Shown: piece by piece, positions 44,596 to 57,558 of the stretch | Position numbering within the stretch: the first letter of the stretch is position 1 | How the letters are laid out: each line of letters starts with the position of its first letter | Source: Cryptomeria japonica | Taxonomy: Eukaryota; Streptophyta; Pinopsida; Cupressales; Cupressaceae | Reading direction: 5' to 3' | Assembly: GCF_030272615.1 (NCBI RefSeq) | Contig: NC_081414.1 | Span: 237,448,233-237,512,232 of the forward strand | Length of the DNA: 64,000 nucleotides | Translations under genes and position numbers: made by a program | The notes under the pieces: model-generated | The model's database searches: none | Told to the model about the DNA's origin: nothing | What the model saw: the letters and a program-made list of their open reading frames with translations, nothing else

Positions 44596-47333
44596 TTCCA
44601 TAATTCTTCAAGGTCATATTAATTCTTCAGGAGCTACACTCATATTTTGCCCATTTGATTCAAAGACAGATAGAAGATAGTCTTCTTATTAAAGTATTGC
44701 ATCATCCATGTAATAACACTTGCACTATATGTTTTGAAGGCGTAACCTCGCCATAAAAGAAACAATATAGTTAGTAACATAGTAATCATATAAACTTTAT
44801 TTTTGGTGCAAAGAAAGAACATAATATTATGCATTTGTCATTTGCCAAAGATCATATAATATTCCTAATAAATGTAAAATATAGTCCAATAATTTGTAGC
44901 AAGGAGATAAAAATATAATTTCATGAGAATAAGCATGAATAATTAGTTGTCTTGTTTAAAAATACAAAATAGTCATGCTACTACATATAGTAATGATCCA
45001 AAAAATTTAGGCAACGGATGAGCTATCCTTTCTAGGTTTGCTCCCTAGACAGTTTATAAGGGCGATAGCCACCTATTATAATGATCAATATAGTTTGTTT
45101 TATTTATTATAGTATGATTAAAAAATGGATCAAATACAAAATAGAATAACGAATCTATTTGATCTCCAAAAAAGGATACTAGTGAGAAATTTATCAATTT
45201 GAATTTACTTGTGCATATTAACTAGCTTGTACATTTCATAAAAAGATATTATAAGACACCTTTAATAAGGAGATTGTGATGTATCAACACTTATAATGGA
45301 TGGTCTAGGAAAGTACAAGTCTACACCACCTCTTATAACATTCTTAAGGAATGTATTACACATCACCCCTTTGAATAATATTGTAGACATGTATTCCAAA
45401 GAATGTGTTTGATGACAAAAAATAATCTTACATTAATCATAGACAATGTGATTTTCTTATATTTACAACTTTTAATGATAAGATTATTTACATATATGTG
45501 AAGTGTACAACTAAAATATATTTGGCATTTAAGGTATAACATGACACATAAAATCTTAATAATTTAATAATTTGTTATACAACAATCCAATATTTTGTTT
45601 TATCTATTTCAAACTATGTAAAATTTGATTATTCAAGTCTTCATAATATATTGAAAGTGATTTTAAAATCATCTCTAAAAATATGATTAAGAATTCTTGA
45701 GTTTGATGATTTCCCTTGGAAGCACATCAAACATATAAGAAAATGAGTAGGAATTCCTTATTTCTTATACATTTTTTTATATATCCATTTGCTTAAATAT
45801 TATATTTAAAACATTTAATAAATTTTAATACATCATGGATTGGTAAAGGATTATTCAAAGTTTATCCATGTATAGAATGAGAAACATTTTCAAGATACCA
45901 AATTTAGTGTGGGATTGAAACCTTACCCAAGTCACCAAAAGTTTCTATATGAACGCTCTCTTGGATTTTCATAACATTAGGAATTCAAGTATGTGGTTGG
46001 AATGTTCAAAATGACACACCCTACCCATGAATGTTTGCCAACTCTTTTGTAGGTCCATTTTTAATATATAGATAGCATTATAAGTGATCCGATAAAAATG
46101 TGTTTGCTTTGACAAAGGATGGAAGATTAAGAAACTAGAGGAATGATCCACATACTTTTATCAATTATTCTATGGTCAAGATAGTCGAACTTGACATGAA
46201 GAAAATACCACTAAAATAAAAGAAGCGATGAAGAACACGTGGAAGTACGTGAATTGCTCACTGGTATTGATAGGCATCTCTCTCACGTTTTCTGGCAGTG
46301 AACTTTGCTCACGTGTTCAACTAAGTATGATACTGGCTTGATTTTCTTTATCGACTATCTGTGTGGTTTCAGGAGCACTAGTTTAAATGATATATTATGG
46401 AGGATCGTTGGTTTATATGATATATGTCGAGATGATGGAGGAGCATCAACTAAGGCAGATAAAAAAGAGCCCATAGTATTTGTGGGTAACCCATACAAAC
46501 CATTTCATTGGCATTATAGGTTCTTAAAGATACTCTTTGGAAATTCTATTGAATTCACCAAGTTAATGTATGGACAAGCAGATCGTTGCCATAGCCTTGG
46601 CAGTGATGAACACAATTCGAGAGATGAGAAGCTCTGAAAGCAATCAAGACCTCATTATAGATGAAATCATATCTATTGGGCATATCAATTTAAACAACAT
46701 TTACTTTTGGTTTCTTAAGTTTGATAGAAAACATAAGAATGCAATCTCATGACAGAGAATGCAAATGGTTGTATTAAGAGGCCTCAGGCTAGCGACGATC
46801 TAAATGGTTAAGTTCTTGAATAAGAAATTAGTCGTTTTTGTTCCCATATCTGGTCAACATATAGATTTGGAACTAATAAATAAGATGAATGTGGTGATCA
46901 TATGAGTGAGAAGAAACAAGGTTGTAAATGGTTCATAATATGGATGAGATAATAGTTGGGTCTGAGAAATGGTAGAAGTCTCAGTTCACAATGTCGTCAT
47001 TGTTATTCCATTTGTAGTGTCAACCATTCAAGAGGGTATGTGTTCTTCAACATTGAGAATTTGTATATCATGGAACCCAAAAACATATTGATCTTGTCCT
47101 ACATATGAGATGTAATACATTAAATAGAAGTAGATGAAACGTTGCAATCTCACTGTTTAGAGACATAACCCATGATGCAAAGAGGTATCATCTTTTAGAA
47201 ATGGAGCATATGTTACTTTACAAAAGAGGGTTGTAGTCTATATACAATCGCTCAAATCTATAGAAAGTAAGGAGTACAGATCCAAGATTCATTTTAAGGA
47301 ATCCAGTGGCAGAATTTTGAATTAATTATGACA
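44596..47333 (-). other. F internal region, central part
   Basis: 2.7 kb of AT-rich sequence between G and gypsy-2. I looked on both strands for Copia pol motifs (protease D-S-G/D-T-G, integrase zinc finger, RT Y-V-D-D) and found none. A 110-codon plus-strand frame (46305-46637) has no recognisable product. Confidence 0.45.
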
Positions 47334-47338
47334 TAATA

Positions 47339-48598
47339 TGTAATGGACACCCTAGAATGCCCAAAAACTAAACCAACTGCTGATAGGAATTTAGTCAAAC
47401 AGTTTGAATCCAACTCCTTATTTCTCCGTTTAATGTTTAAACCCCTTATGGCTTCGGAAATGAAATGTTTGTTTGTTTTTAAGTCTTTGCATAGATTTGA
47501 AATCACATAACATGAACTAGAAGGAAATTACAATAACATGCAACATGAAGATTGAACTACTGCTGATATGATATTATTTCCAGAATTAATAAAATCAAAT
47601 ACATAGCAGATTTTTCAACTCACTAAATACTCCAGCATTTTTTACATAATGTTCCAACAATGACTTCCCATCTTGCTGCTACAGTAACATGAATAGTGTC
47701 GTGCTACAGTAATGTGAATAGTGTCGCGCTACAGTGGCGTGAATAGTGTCATGCTACAGTGGTGTGAATAGTGTTGTGCTATAGTGCTGCTATAGTATTA
47801 ATTAGTCTTCAATCAGTCCAATATCTTCATAAAATCATCCCTTCAGAATGGCATAAGCATTGGACAAGAAGTGAAGAAGGTATGAGCAAAACACCAAATC
47901 TGCCTGTAGCTAGAGATGCACCCAATCTGCCTGCTAATGAAGCTGATAGCAATGGATTCCAAAGGCCAAACCCCAAAGGAATGACGTCTATAATGTCACA
48001 AGAGAGGATAGACGTCCCCTAATGCCAAGAATGGACCTGCAACTCACACATCAATTTCTTCTCATATTCAACATGCCGAATGAAGCCACAGAAGCTTCCT
48101 TTTATTCTTTCTCCAAGGGTTGACCCAACTCACTTGAGCAATGTGGCATAAAAGATGTGCAATATAAAACATATTAAAATATTCACTTATGTCTCCCTTG
48201 GGTGCCCCTTTGATTTGCACACATCCCCATAAAAATAAATATTAAAGTAACACTTTAATATTTTACAATTAAATTAAATGTTACTTTAATAACACTTCAA
48301 GAATTAAAATATATTAGCAATCGAACTCCGAATAGCACGAGTAATAGCTCGTTAGAAAGCTCTCGCCGAGGAGTATCGAATCCAATCACCAAAGCTAGCC
48401 TCTGTTGTGTCCTGCTGACTTACTAAAAATAGTAAGTATGCCTGAAACTAAGTAAATCAACTCCGTTTTAGCCCAAATTGGTAATGACTAGGCCAAAACA
48501 CTCTAGGATCCCCTTAAACCCTTCATTAGCCCTCGGGACCATGTAGAGCTAGGCTAACGCACATACACTTGGTCAACTGCTAAAGTGGGGACATTACA
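47339..48598 (-). repeat. Gypsy-2 3' LTR
   Basis: 1,260 bp. Contains a GTGAATAGTGTCGTGCTACAGT-like minisatellite (about 47680-47800; no single unit is longer than 20 bp) and one perfect palindrome ACTTACTAAAAATAGTAAGT at 48418-48437. The 83-codon frame at 47771-48022 lies inside U3/R and is not considered a gene. Confidence 0.92.
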
Positions 48599-48633
48599 GC
48601 CCGCCCCCCTTGAAATTGCTTGTCCTCAAGCAA
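48599..48633 (-). other. Gypsy-2 pre-PPT hairpin and polypurine tract
   Basis: TTGCTTG (48616-48622) and CAAGCAA (48627-48633) form the stem. AAGGGGGGCGGGC on the minus strand runs to the LTR. Confidence 0.85.
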
Positions 48634-50144
48634 TCTCAGTCCAGCCTGTTGTATCACCTACTCATTCTCCCATGTAGCATATTCCTTTGGCAGGTCTCTC
48701 CATTTGACCAAATACTCCTTCACTATCTTGTTTCTGAGTTTCCTCTCTCTGGTGTCCAGAATAGCCTCAGGTACTAACACGAGCTTCCCCTCCTCATCTA
48801 AAGGGGGTAAATCTGCAGAAGGTACTACACTCTGACCAATGGCTTTCTTAAGCCTAGACACATGAAATACATTGTGTACCCGCCTGCCCTCTAGAAGCTC
48901 AAGCTCATAGGCGACTTTGCCCACTCTGCGAATCACCCTGTAGGGACCATAAAATCGAGGCTTCAGCTTCTCTGCTCCTTTCCTCTTGAGCAATGACTAC
49001 CTATATGGTTGTAGCCTCAAATACACCATGTCCCCCACCTCGAAACTGTGCTCTACCCTATGTTGGTCAGCATACAACTTCTGCTGATTTTGAGCCTGTT
49101 GTATATTCTCCTTGAGCGCTCTCAAGATATCCTGACTATCCTGCAATAGATCCTTGGCTTTGGGCACTCTGTTGTCCCCCAAAGCCAAATCCATGAAGCT
49201 TGGTGCTTCATACCCATACAAGGCCATAAATGGAGTCATCCTAATGGTCATGTGATATGTGGTATTGTAACAATACTCCCCCATGTGTAACCACCAGACC
49301 CAAGCTCTCTGTTGCGCAGTCACATAGTTCCGTAAATAACCTTCCACCCATTTATTTACTATCTCCGTCTGCCCATCTATCTGAGGATGGTAGCTCGTAC
49401 TAGGTGTAAGATTTGTACCGCACGGCCTGAACAACTCCTGCCAAAAGGTGCTCATGAACTTGCTATCCCTGTCACTAACAATAAATCTCAGTAGCCCATG
49501 CAACCTAAAAATCTCTCTAAAGAACAAATCTGCCACCTGAGCTATTGTGTAAGTAGAAGGAATAGCAAAGAAGTGAGCAAACTTCGTCAATCTGTCTACC
49601 ACCACATAAATGCCATCTCTTCCCTGCACTCGTAGTAAACCAGTGATGAAGTCCATAGAAATGCTTTCCCATTTCCTATCCGGAATGGGCAAGGGTTGTA
49701 GTAAACCTGTAGGAAACGTGTGCTCTCCCTTATTCTGCTGACAAACTGCACACTCCCTGACATACCTCTGAACATCATCCTTTTGCCCTCTCCATGAGAA
49801 CCGCTCTCGGATCTGCTGTAGGTCTTGAAGACCCCTGGATGCCCAACTGTAGGCGCATCATAAAATGCCCTCAGTATCACCTCTCTCAACTGTGATGACG
49901 AAATCAAATAAACCCTGTCTTGAAATCTGATTAATCCATCTATCACCTCATAGTGATCATCCTGTATAGTACCTGAAATCAAACCAGAAGCCCAAGTATC
50001 TCCGACATATTCTGCTATAATCTTATCCCTCCAATCTCCTGTAATTTTTGCAAGAGCACAAATGTGAGGTATTCTGGATAAGGCATCAGCTACTACATTC
50101 TTCTTCTCTTTGACAAACTCAATGTCAAAGTCATAAGCTTGCAA
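48634..50144 (-). pseudogene. pol: Gypsy-2 pol: end of RNase H, integrase and chromodomain-like tail
   Basis: RNase H ends with V-A-D-A-L-S-R-I-P near 50090, then a frameshift around 49700-49830. The integrase core is 49692-48997: M-D-F-I-T-G-L, V-V-V-D-R-L-T-K-F-A-H-F, S-D-R-D-S-K-F and Y-H-P-Q-I-D-G-Q-T-E, so all three DDE residues are present. TAG follows Y-R (gypsy-1 has CAG here). The C-terminal part 48993-48634 has K-L-K-P-R-F-Y-G-P-Y-R-V, H-N-V-F-H-V-S-R-L-K-K, then Y-L-V-K-W-R-D-L and T-W-E-N-E of the chromodomain-like tail. The role in an intact relative is insertion of the DNA copy into chromatin. Confidence 0.9.
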
Positions 50145-51404
50145 TTTAGTGACCCACTTTTGCTACCTATCATTCAAGTCTCGTTGGCTCGTGAAATACT
50201 TTATGCTGTTGTGATCCGTCTTGATCACAAACTTCCCTCCAACCAAGTAGGATCAGAATTTGGCCAAGGCATGCATGATGGCCAACATCTCACGATCATA
50301 AATAGAATAGCTCCTCTCCACACCTCGGAGCTTCCTACTCTCAAAAGCGATGGGGTGCTTCTCCTGCATCAATACTACTCCAACCCCATCACCCGATGCA
50401 TCACAATGAAGCTCAAAAGGCTTCGTGAAGTCTGGTAGAGCTAGGACTGGACATGAAGACATCACCTGCTTGAAATGCTCAAAACACCTTTGTTCTGCCC
50501 CTATCCACATGAAGGCCCCCTTCTTAGTAAGATCTGTCAAGGGAGCAACTAAGAAAACCCCTTAACAACTCTCCTATAAAAACCACATAAGCCAAAGAAC
50601 CCCTTAAGCTGAGTAAGGTTCATAGGCGCGGGCCAATCAACAATAGCTCTAATCTTTTTAGGATCCACCCGAACTCCCTTTGCACTGATAATATGACCAA
50701 GGTACAAAAGCTTTGTCATCCCGAACTCACACTTAGATTCCTTGGCATACAGTGACTCTCTCTCCAAAATAGATAGCACCTCCTCAAGATGCTACAAAGG
50801 CTCCTTCCATGTCTTGCTAAAGACCAAAATATCGTCATAGAAAATTAAAACGAATCTCCTCAATTGCCCCCTGAACACCTGGTTCATGCAACTTTGAAAA
50901 GTAGCAGGAGCATTGGTTAGCCCAAATGGCATAACCAGAAACTCGAAATGACCATAGTGACACCGAAAAGCTGTCTTCTCAATGTCCTCTGCCCTCATAC
51001 TGATCTGATGATACCTTGATCTCAAATCTATCTTTGTGAAGAAGCATGCCCCGTAGCTCATCTATCAGCTCATCTATCCTCGGAATGGGGTACCTGTTCT
51101 TAATGGTTTTCTTGTTCAAGGCCTTGTAGTCAATGCACATGCTCATTGTTCCATCCTTCTTCTTAACCAAAACAACTGCTGAAGCAAAAGGGCTTTTGCT
51201 TGGCCTAATGTGCCCCATCTCCAACAACTCCTTGATGGCTTTCTCTATCTCATCCTTGTGTTTCTTTGGATGATGATAGGGCGTGATCATAATGGGCTTA
51301 GCCCCCTCTTCTAACTCAGTGACGTGCTCTATCCCCCTATCTAGAGAAACACCATGTGGAATACTGCCAAATACCTTAGCATGTCTATCAAGGATGTCCT
51401 GCAT
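50145..51404 (-). pseudogene. pol: Gypsy-2 pol: reverse transcriptase and RNase H
   Basis: RT starts near L-E-E-G-A-K-P with [16 protein letters not shown] (51150) and [11 protein letters not shown] frameshift near 51040 precedes [25 protein letters not shown] and the intact catalytic box F-Y-D-D-I-L-V-F-S (about 50830) follow. A TAG at 50792-50794 is at the same alignment position as the TAG at 16830 in gypsy-1. A second frameshift near 50550 leads into RNase H (H-C-D-A-S-G-D-G-V-G, Y-S-I-Y-D-R-E-M-L-A-I). TGA replaces the Arg of A-K-F-R, and TAG replaces the first Gln of N-D-R-Q-Q-K-W. Confidence 0.9.
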
Positions 51405-51425
51405 ATCAAGCGGATGACTCTTAAC

Positions 51426-51872
51426 CTATGGCTCTGGTGATGCTAGCATAATCAAGCACTCCGCTGCCCACTCAACATCATCATCTCTGAACAACCTCTC
51501 CATCCTCCTCAAAGAAAGTACCCTACAACTTCCATCTGATAATCCTTTGAGTACCACGGTCCTGCCCTCATGCTGGAACCTCATCTCTATTCTCTCCATG
51601 TTGAGAGTAAACTCTCTCAACGATGCCATCCAAGTCATCCCTAAGATAACGTCATAATCACCCATGTCCACAACATAGAACTCATCCTGGAGCTCATAAC
51701 CATCTCCCAATCTAATGCGAAGATTTGTAATCTTCTGTGTGCATAATAACTTGTGACCACTAGCTACCATGACTCGGAATCCTGAATGTTCTTCAGTTTG
51801 CCACCCTCTCCTAGCCACTAACTGTGAATCTATGAAATTATGTGTGGCCCCAGTGTCCAACAAAGCAACCAC
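51426..51872 (-). pseudogene. Gypsy-2 aspartic protease
   Basis: The L-L-D-T-G-A-T-H-N-F-I-D active site opens the segment, with M-V-A-S-G-H and V-I-L-G-M-T-W as the usual second blocks. It is in frame with the zinc-knuckle segment upstream but separated by adjacent TGA and TAA codons. Downstream it continues toward RT after one stop near 51426. In active elements it cleaves the Gag-Pol polyprotein as a dimer. Confidence 0.88.
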
Positions 51873-51878
51873 CTTTTA

Positions 51879-52442
51879 TCACGGTATGGTGCCACACACC
51901 TTAAAAGTATTTGCCTTTTGAGCACCTGTCAATTTAGCTAAGGACTTCTCATCTCCTGAACCCTCCTCAATGGCACTGCTCTCACCATCAAACTCTGACT
52001 GCTGCTCCTCATCCTTTGATTGTGACTCCTCAGCAGAAAAGTACTCCATCTGGTTGGCCTTAGCCTTCAAAGGACACTTGTGAGATAAATCCCACGGTTC
52101 CCTACACTGAAAACATAGTTTTTTCTGCCTCAACTCGTTCAATGTCTCATCATCTAACCTCATTGATTCTTTTTTCTAAGGTTGAGAATCCTTATATAGA
52201 GGTTTCTTATCCTTATCCTTCTTGAAGTGTGGATCCTTAGGAGTGAACTTACTCCTAGAAGCGGAAGGTGCAAGATCTCTCGCCTTCCGAATGGCATCCT
52301 GCAATGTGAGGGGATCATGTCCCTTCACCCAACCACGAAGAGGCTCTGACAATCCATCCACAAACAGTACAATCAACCTCCTCTCCGAAATGTCCGTACC
52401 AACACTGATAGACTCTGGAAATCTAAGATGTAACTGTCGATA
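51879..52442 (-). pseudogene. gag: Gypsy-2 gag, 3' part with zinc knuckle
   Basis: This is the continuation of gag after the C insertion: E-R-R-L-I-V-L-F-V-D-G-L, E-P-L-R-G-W-V-K-G-H-D-P, a Lys-rich stretch, a TAG, then C-F-Q-C-R-E-P-W-D-L-S-H-K-C (zinc knuckle, about 52100) and an acidic linker. The first ~45 bases after the C junction continue the gag frame of 60069-60485 in phase (I-D-S-Y-I-L-D-F-Q-S-L-S-V) before a frameshift. Confidence 0.88.
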
Positions 52443-53285
52443 GGACCTGTTGACGTGTATTTTGTACACAATCATACACAGAATAAAATACCCAAAGGTA
52501 CCTTATCCTCTCTTGAATAAAGTCTCTAATTGCTGAAGATGTCGCAAAGAAGGATCAATCAGGGTGACTCCAATGTTCTTTTATGTAGGGTCTCTACATG
52601 TGGATAAGCACCAGTGGTCGTTGTGATTGTTGTTTCATCAAGGGGCCTTACGTTCCGAAATAGAATTTCCTATACTAACAAATTCTCAAAAAAGATCAAA
52701 AGAGAAGGGCTTGCAAGAGATAAACTCTAATCTAACCCTAAGAATGACTTAGTGCGGACAAGACTTGGTAAGATTCTACCAACTTCAATATTGCCATAAA
52801 ATAACAGCTCAACTGAAATTGATGCGATCTTCTAAGGTAACAAATGATCTTTCAATTCATCAAGGATCATAGACACTACCACAAAGGCACATATCCAAAG
52901 TTCAATGACGATTGAAGGTTTAGGTGATTCAAGTTTCTCCAGTTGACCACGCAAGGCATTCCTACAATCAGCAAGAAGCTAGTGGTTTGGAAAGTGAATC
53001 TCACCAAAGATCAAGCCCAACACTTTGTCCTTCAAACTAAAATACTACCTTGACTGAGAATGATTCAAGAAAGTAAACAACCATGAAGATAACCACAAGA
53101 ATTGCAATAAAACACCATAACTTCAATATTTTATTGATCTCAAAGCCATCATAAACAACAATTGTTTGACATTCCTTCTTCAAAGCTCAATCTTGCTACA
53201 AAGTAACTTGCTCTTATCTAATTGCTAATCTCTAATCTCTCTCTAATTGTCTAATTTCTCATTACAAAATGAAAAAGAAATGAGG

Positions 53286-53296
53286 GTATATATAGC
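53286..53296 (-). promoter_or_regulatory. TATA box of element C
   Basis: CTATATATACC on the minus strand, ~190 bp after the ORF stop and 842 bp before the 3' terminus, the family-wide position. Transcription from here would run into whatever lies downstream, as in an LTR. Confidence 0.6.
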
Positions 53297-53487
53297 ATCC
53301 TCAATTACAATGAACGATCCAGATCAAAAGAAGATCAATGGCCAAGATTATGACACCTAAACCCTAATTAGGGTTTATTACAAATAGTCCCCTTTTTATT
53401 GAACAATATTAAATGCATAGCCAAATATTAAATTCGGCACAAAAACCTAGGAGACATAGACCAATGACAATTAAGGTGCCATGTCAT

Positions 53488-56400
53488 CTATAACAACCTT
53501 TCTTCTAGAATCTTATTTCCTTTCCAATGATCCTTTTTAGCATATGCAATGAATCTGGACACGATTCCTTCGATTTCAGCAATTGGAATCTCGGGAAGAT
53601 TCCTCATTCGTTCCTCCAAATGGATGACCTGATCGAAAGCCTTGAGAAGAGCAGTGTCCCATGCAGGTTCAAGTTCTTTGGTCTTCTCAATCAGGAGCAT
53701 GGTAGCAAACATCTGGTCCCGTTGCTCATCTGTGATAACATTCGCATCTTTGCAAAAGATGACCTTGACCCTTTCTTCCAATTCTTGTAAATCCATATCT
53801 GTCTAAACTTCGATCCTCCTGCCAAGAATAGTACATAATACCTCAAACACTCTGTCCTGGATCAGGTGGATGACCCCCTCAACATGATTGCATCTAGTAC
53901 TGATGTCCTCGAAGAGAACTTCCTTCATCTGGAGTAAGGTTGACCATTGAAGTAAACTATGCGGTCCTCCATCCACTATCTTTTCTTGTGCTAGGACCTT
54001 CCTTGATGTTTGTCTTATTACTTGCAGGACAGGAATGATAACATCTTTAGTATGAGCAAAGGCGGCTACCGTTATCATTAAGTTGTGGATGATCTCAAGA
54101 ACCTGGATAGCTCGGTGAATGGTCTGCATCATTCTTGTTGCAAATTCAATAGCAACTGTATGGGATTTGTCAATCCAAGAACTCATAAGCTGGACCAAAC
54201 TCCTGACTCTCTCTGCCTCACCAACTGATTCAAGGGGAAGTGCCTGCACGGGTGATACTGCTGGATCCTGACGTCCCAAAGGCTGATTGAGATGGCTAAA
54301 GTAGCCTCTCCATGCACCGACCTCTCTCTCAAGCTTTCTATTTTTCTCCATTTCTTCCCTAAGCTTGTCTTTTAGTGCTTCAAACGAATCGATGGCCTCA
54401 TCCAGTGTCTATTCGGCTGTGAGTGGACCAAGCTCAAATGTCTCTACATCATATTCCTCTGCGAGGATCTCACCTTCATACTTGTCCACTGCCGGTGTAG
54501 CTATCTGCAATTTCTTAGATCCTGTCTCATCTCTGATCATCTTGGACATCTTAGTAGCCTTCCTCTTTTCTATCACTTCCTAAGAATTCCCAACAAGGCT
54601 CTCTAAATCAATCACATTATCTTCGTCCTTGATCACAATCACCCTTGTTAGTCTCTCTTTTAACCAATCTGGGATGGCAAATCTTGTTTCTCTAACCTGT
54701 ATCTCCTTAGGCAACGTTTCTTCTTCTCTGAGAGGAGATGTCACTTCGTTATCATTCTTGTCTTCATGTAGCTCATTAGCTTGGAGAGATCGACTTGATG
54801 ATCTTTGAGGCGCCTGTCCTTCTTCCTGTTTATCGTTCTGTACCATTGATTCCATAGACTCCTCTATTTCAAGTGTCCTCTTCTCTTGTCGAGAAGATGT
54901 GCCGGATGAACGATCTCGGTTGGCCTCTTGCTTCTTTTTGGAGGATTCTCTTTTCTCAGGTCTCTCTTTCTTCTTCGAACCTCTCGGATGGGGATTGCCC
55001 TCACTTATGCTTCGAAGGTTACCTTCGCTTGTGCTTCTGGGATTAGGATTACCTTCACTTACACTTGCTCCTCCTTCTGCTGGTCTTTCTTCCAAAGTAA
55101 AAGTCATAGATATGCCCTGCTCTCTCAACTTTTGATGTTGCACATCAACCCATCTGCGAGTACAAGACAAAACTGGAGCCATCAAAGCATCTAGATCCAC
55201 AATCTCGGGTTCATTTCAATCTAGCCTCACTAATTTGCTTTCTCGATCATAAGATGATTGGAGATGTCTGCCACTATCCTGAGCTTGGTCGGCCACTCTG
55301 TAAATTTTGCATTTCCTAATGAAGTCTAAAGGCAATCTGGAATGCATCTTTCTTTTCACTTCAAGATCATCTAAGAGATTCATCGCAAAGTCTTCTATCT
55401 GAAACTCATGCTTGTATTTTTTACCAACTGTCTCCTCTATATACCCATAAGGATCAAAGCTCTCTCTCAAGGCAAAGAATGAAAATGAATATAAAGCTAA
55501 CTCCTTCTCTGCATCATCCATGGCTAGAGCATTAGGACATACCTCAACTGAATTCCCTAATATGATAGGCACAGGAACTCCATTTCCATGTCTGTGTCTG
55601 AATGCCTTTGCACAAGCTGCCAACTATCTAGTTACCTCAAGTAACACTATTCTGTCTATCAGATATCTCGACAACATGTATGGAGGTGAAGGACATCCAT
55701 GAACTCTAATATATGTAAATTTCGGAAATTGGATGAACCAAGCACCGTACCTCTTTACAAGCTCTTGTGCATCTTGAGATAGCCGATTGTGAATTCCGCC
55801 TTGCAATGTCCTAGTGATGTTCATCGTGAAGGTATCATTGACTAACTTGTAGTCAATCCCTAGCGGATGATGCAAGTGAACATAGGAATCACAAACTCTG
55901 ACCTCCCCGGGTCCTCTTCCAATCACTCCTCTATGAGGTAATCCTGCATATTCAAAGCTCTTGATCAAGGCATATATGATGTATGAACTCATGTGGAAGG
56001 ACTTAGTAGCCTTCAGTCTCCTTAACTGTACGTCCAAGCAATGGCTAATCATTCTAGCCCAATGAATTGTTCCTTTTCCCTGAACTATCACTTGGATGAA
56101 GTAGAACATCCACTTCTCGAAATAGAAGGCTTGAGGAGCTCCTGTGACTCGGTTGAGTAGTGTTATCAAATCTCTGTATTCCTCCTGGAAGTCGATCCTA
56201 TGTGGTGTGTTTGGAATCTTGCTCAGGCGAGGACGACTCTTGAGTAACCAGTTCTTATTGATGATGCTTAGGCAAGTGTCTGGATCATCTTCGTACATGG
56301 ATCTAGCTCCTTCTATGCTTTTGTAGATCATATCTCTGTGCTCCGGAAGATGGAAAGCCTCACTTATAGCCTCCTCTGAAAGGTAAGCCAAAGTGTTTCC

Positions 56401-56712
56401 CTCCTTGGACACGATCGATCTGGACTGTGGGTCATAATGGCGAGCACATTCGATCATCAACTCATGGCACTGGATTGCTGGAGGGAAGCCGGCCGCCTTA
56501 ATGATGCCACTTTCAATTATCCTCCTGGCGACAGGTGATGGCTTGCCAATGTAAGGGACCTCTCGAAACTTCTTCGTACTAAAGTTTCCTAAGTTGGTAT
56601 CTCCAATGTTGCTCCACTTCGACACGATCTTGGTCTCCAATTCTTCATTCTTTTGATCTTCCTTCATGAGAGCTGGATGACTGGTGGATGCTCCTACCTT
56701 CGGGGTCGCCAT
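53488..56712 (-). pseudogene. Element C ORF: best-preserved copy of the A/B/C family protein
   Basis: About 1,075 codons in one phase from ATG 56712 (ATG 56757 is in frame upstream, but an acceptor-like TGTGTAG ends at 56721, between the two). Only five stops break it: TAG 55624, TGA 55216, TAG 54580, one TAG near 54415 and TAG 53803; there is no frameshift. The N-terminal ~370 codons hold the conserved core: G-D-T-N-L-G-N-F, A-G-F-P-P-A-I-Q, A-R-H-Y-D-P, F-E-K-W-M-F-Y-F, S-S-Y-I-I-Y-A-L-I, G-R-G-P-G-E-V-R-V, R-Y-G-A-W-F-I-Q-F-P-K. Then come a basic/Ser-rich linker (K-K-K-E-R-P-E-K-R-E-S-S-K-K-K) and a helical, coiled-coil C-terminus ending A-Y-A-K-K-D-H-W. It has no known catalytic motif. 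Nuclear or RNA-binding function is only a guess from charge. Confidence 0.72.
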
Positions 56713-57540
56713 TGTAACACCTACACAACATTTCATAATAAGTAATGGATTTTGCAATGTAGAAATATAGGCTAGATTAAAGATTGAATTTAGGAAACTT
56801 CATGATAAGTCTTTGAGTTATTATTTTCCAAATACGATTGAGCTACTGGAAATTCAAAATTTCAAAATTCAAATTTCAAGATTGAGACTAGGACGATTTA
56901 AAATTCAAAATTGAACAAGGCGAATCTTCGTCATACCTCACTTTGAGAACTAACTCTAACAAAAGTATGCAAAATTAGGAAATTCGCCTAGGCAAAATGA
57001 AGATTGGAGTCTTCAACGTGGTCCTCCTCTAGCAATTTCACTACCCTTGGGGTCTTCAACGTCTTGAGGGCAAATTCGCTCCACTTCTAACCACAAACAA
57101 AGTTCGCACTCCTCCTTGGATGGAAATTTCGCTCCTTGCTTGTTCTCCAAAATCGCATGTAACAATGATTAAATGATGATTTAAAATGCCATATCATACC
57201 CTTCTTATATAGGTGCTCGCCTCCTTACTTGCCCATAGGCCGACCTTTGGAAATAAGGCAAATAATAACAAAATATAAATAAAAGGGGGCCGACTTTTGT
57301 AAAAAAAAAAATAAAAAAATAAAACCTAAGCGCTCTCCCTTTCATTTAATTTAATAATTAATTAATTTAAACGCCTTCATAATTAATAGTCTCGATTTTT
57401 TTTAAAAAAAGGCTAAATTAATTAATTAAATGCCTTATGCGCTATTTTTAAATGCCAATTTAATTAAATATTTCAATGTTTATCGATTTTTAGCATTTAA
57501 TGTAATTCAAAAATGTGTTGGCGCCTAATCATGGGAGGGA
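56713..57540 (-). other. Element C leader adjacent to the ORF
   Basis: Non-coding, AT-rich with A and T runs around 57300-57420. It carries the acceptor-like TGTTGTGTAG just upstream of ATG 56712. No promoter was recognised here. Confidence 0.45.
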
Positions 57541-57558
57541 TTTGGGACATTAACAATA

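Noticed and set aside
46305-46637. 110-codon plus-strand frame in the interior of F
   Set aside because: No homology recognised, no splice or promoter context; likely chance.
44596-47333. Copia pol genes expected inside F
   Set aside because: No protease, integrase, RT or RNase H motif could be read on either strand, so F is not annotated as coding.
47294-48022. Small frames in and across the gypsy-2 LTR
   Set aside because: Duplicated in the other LTR and not conserved as protein.
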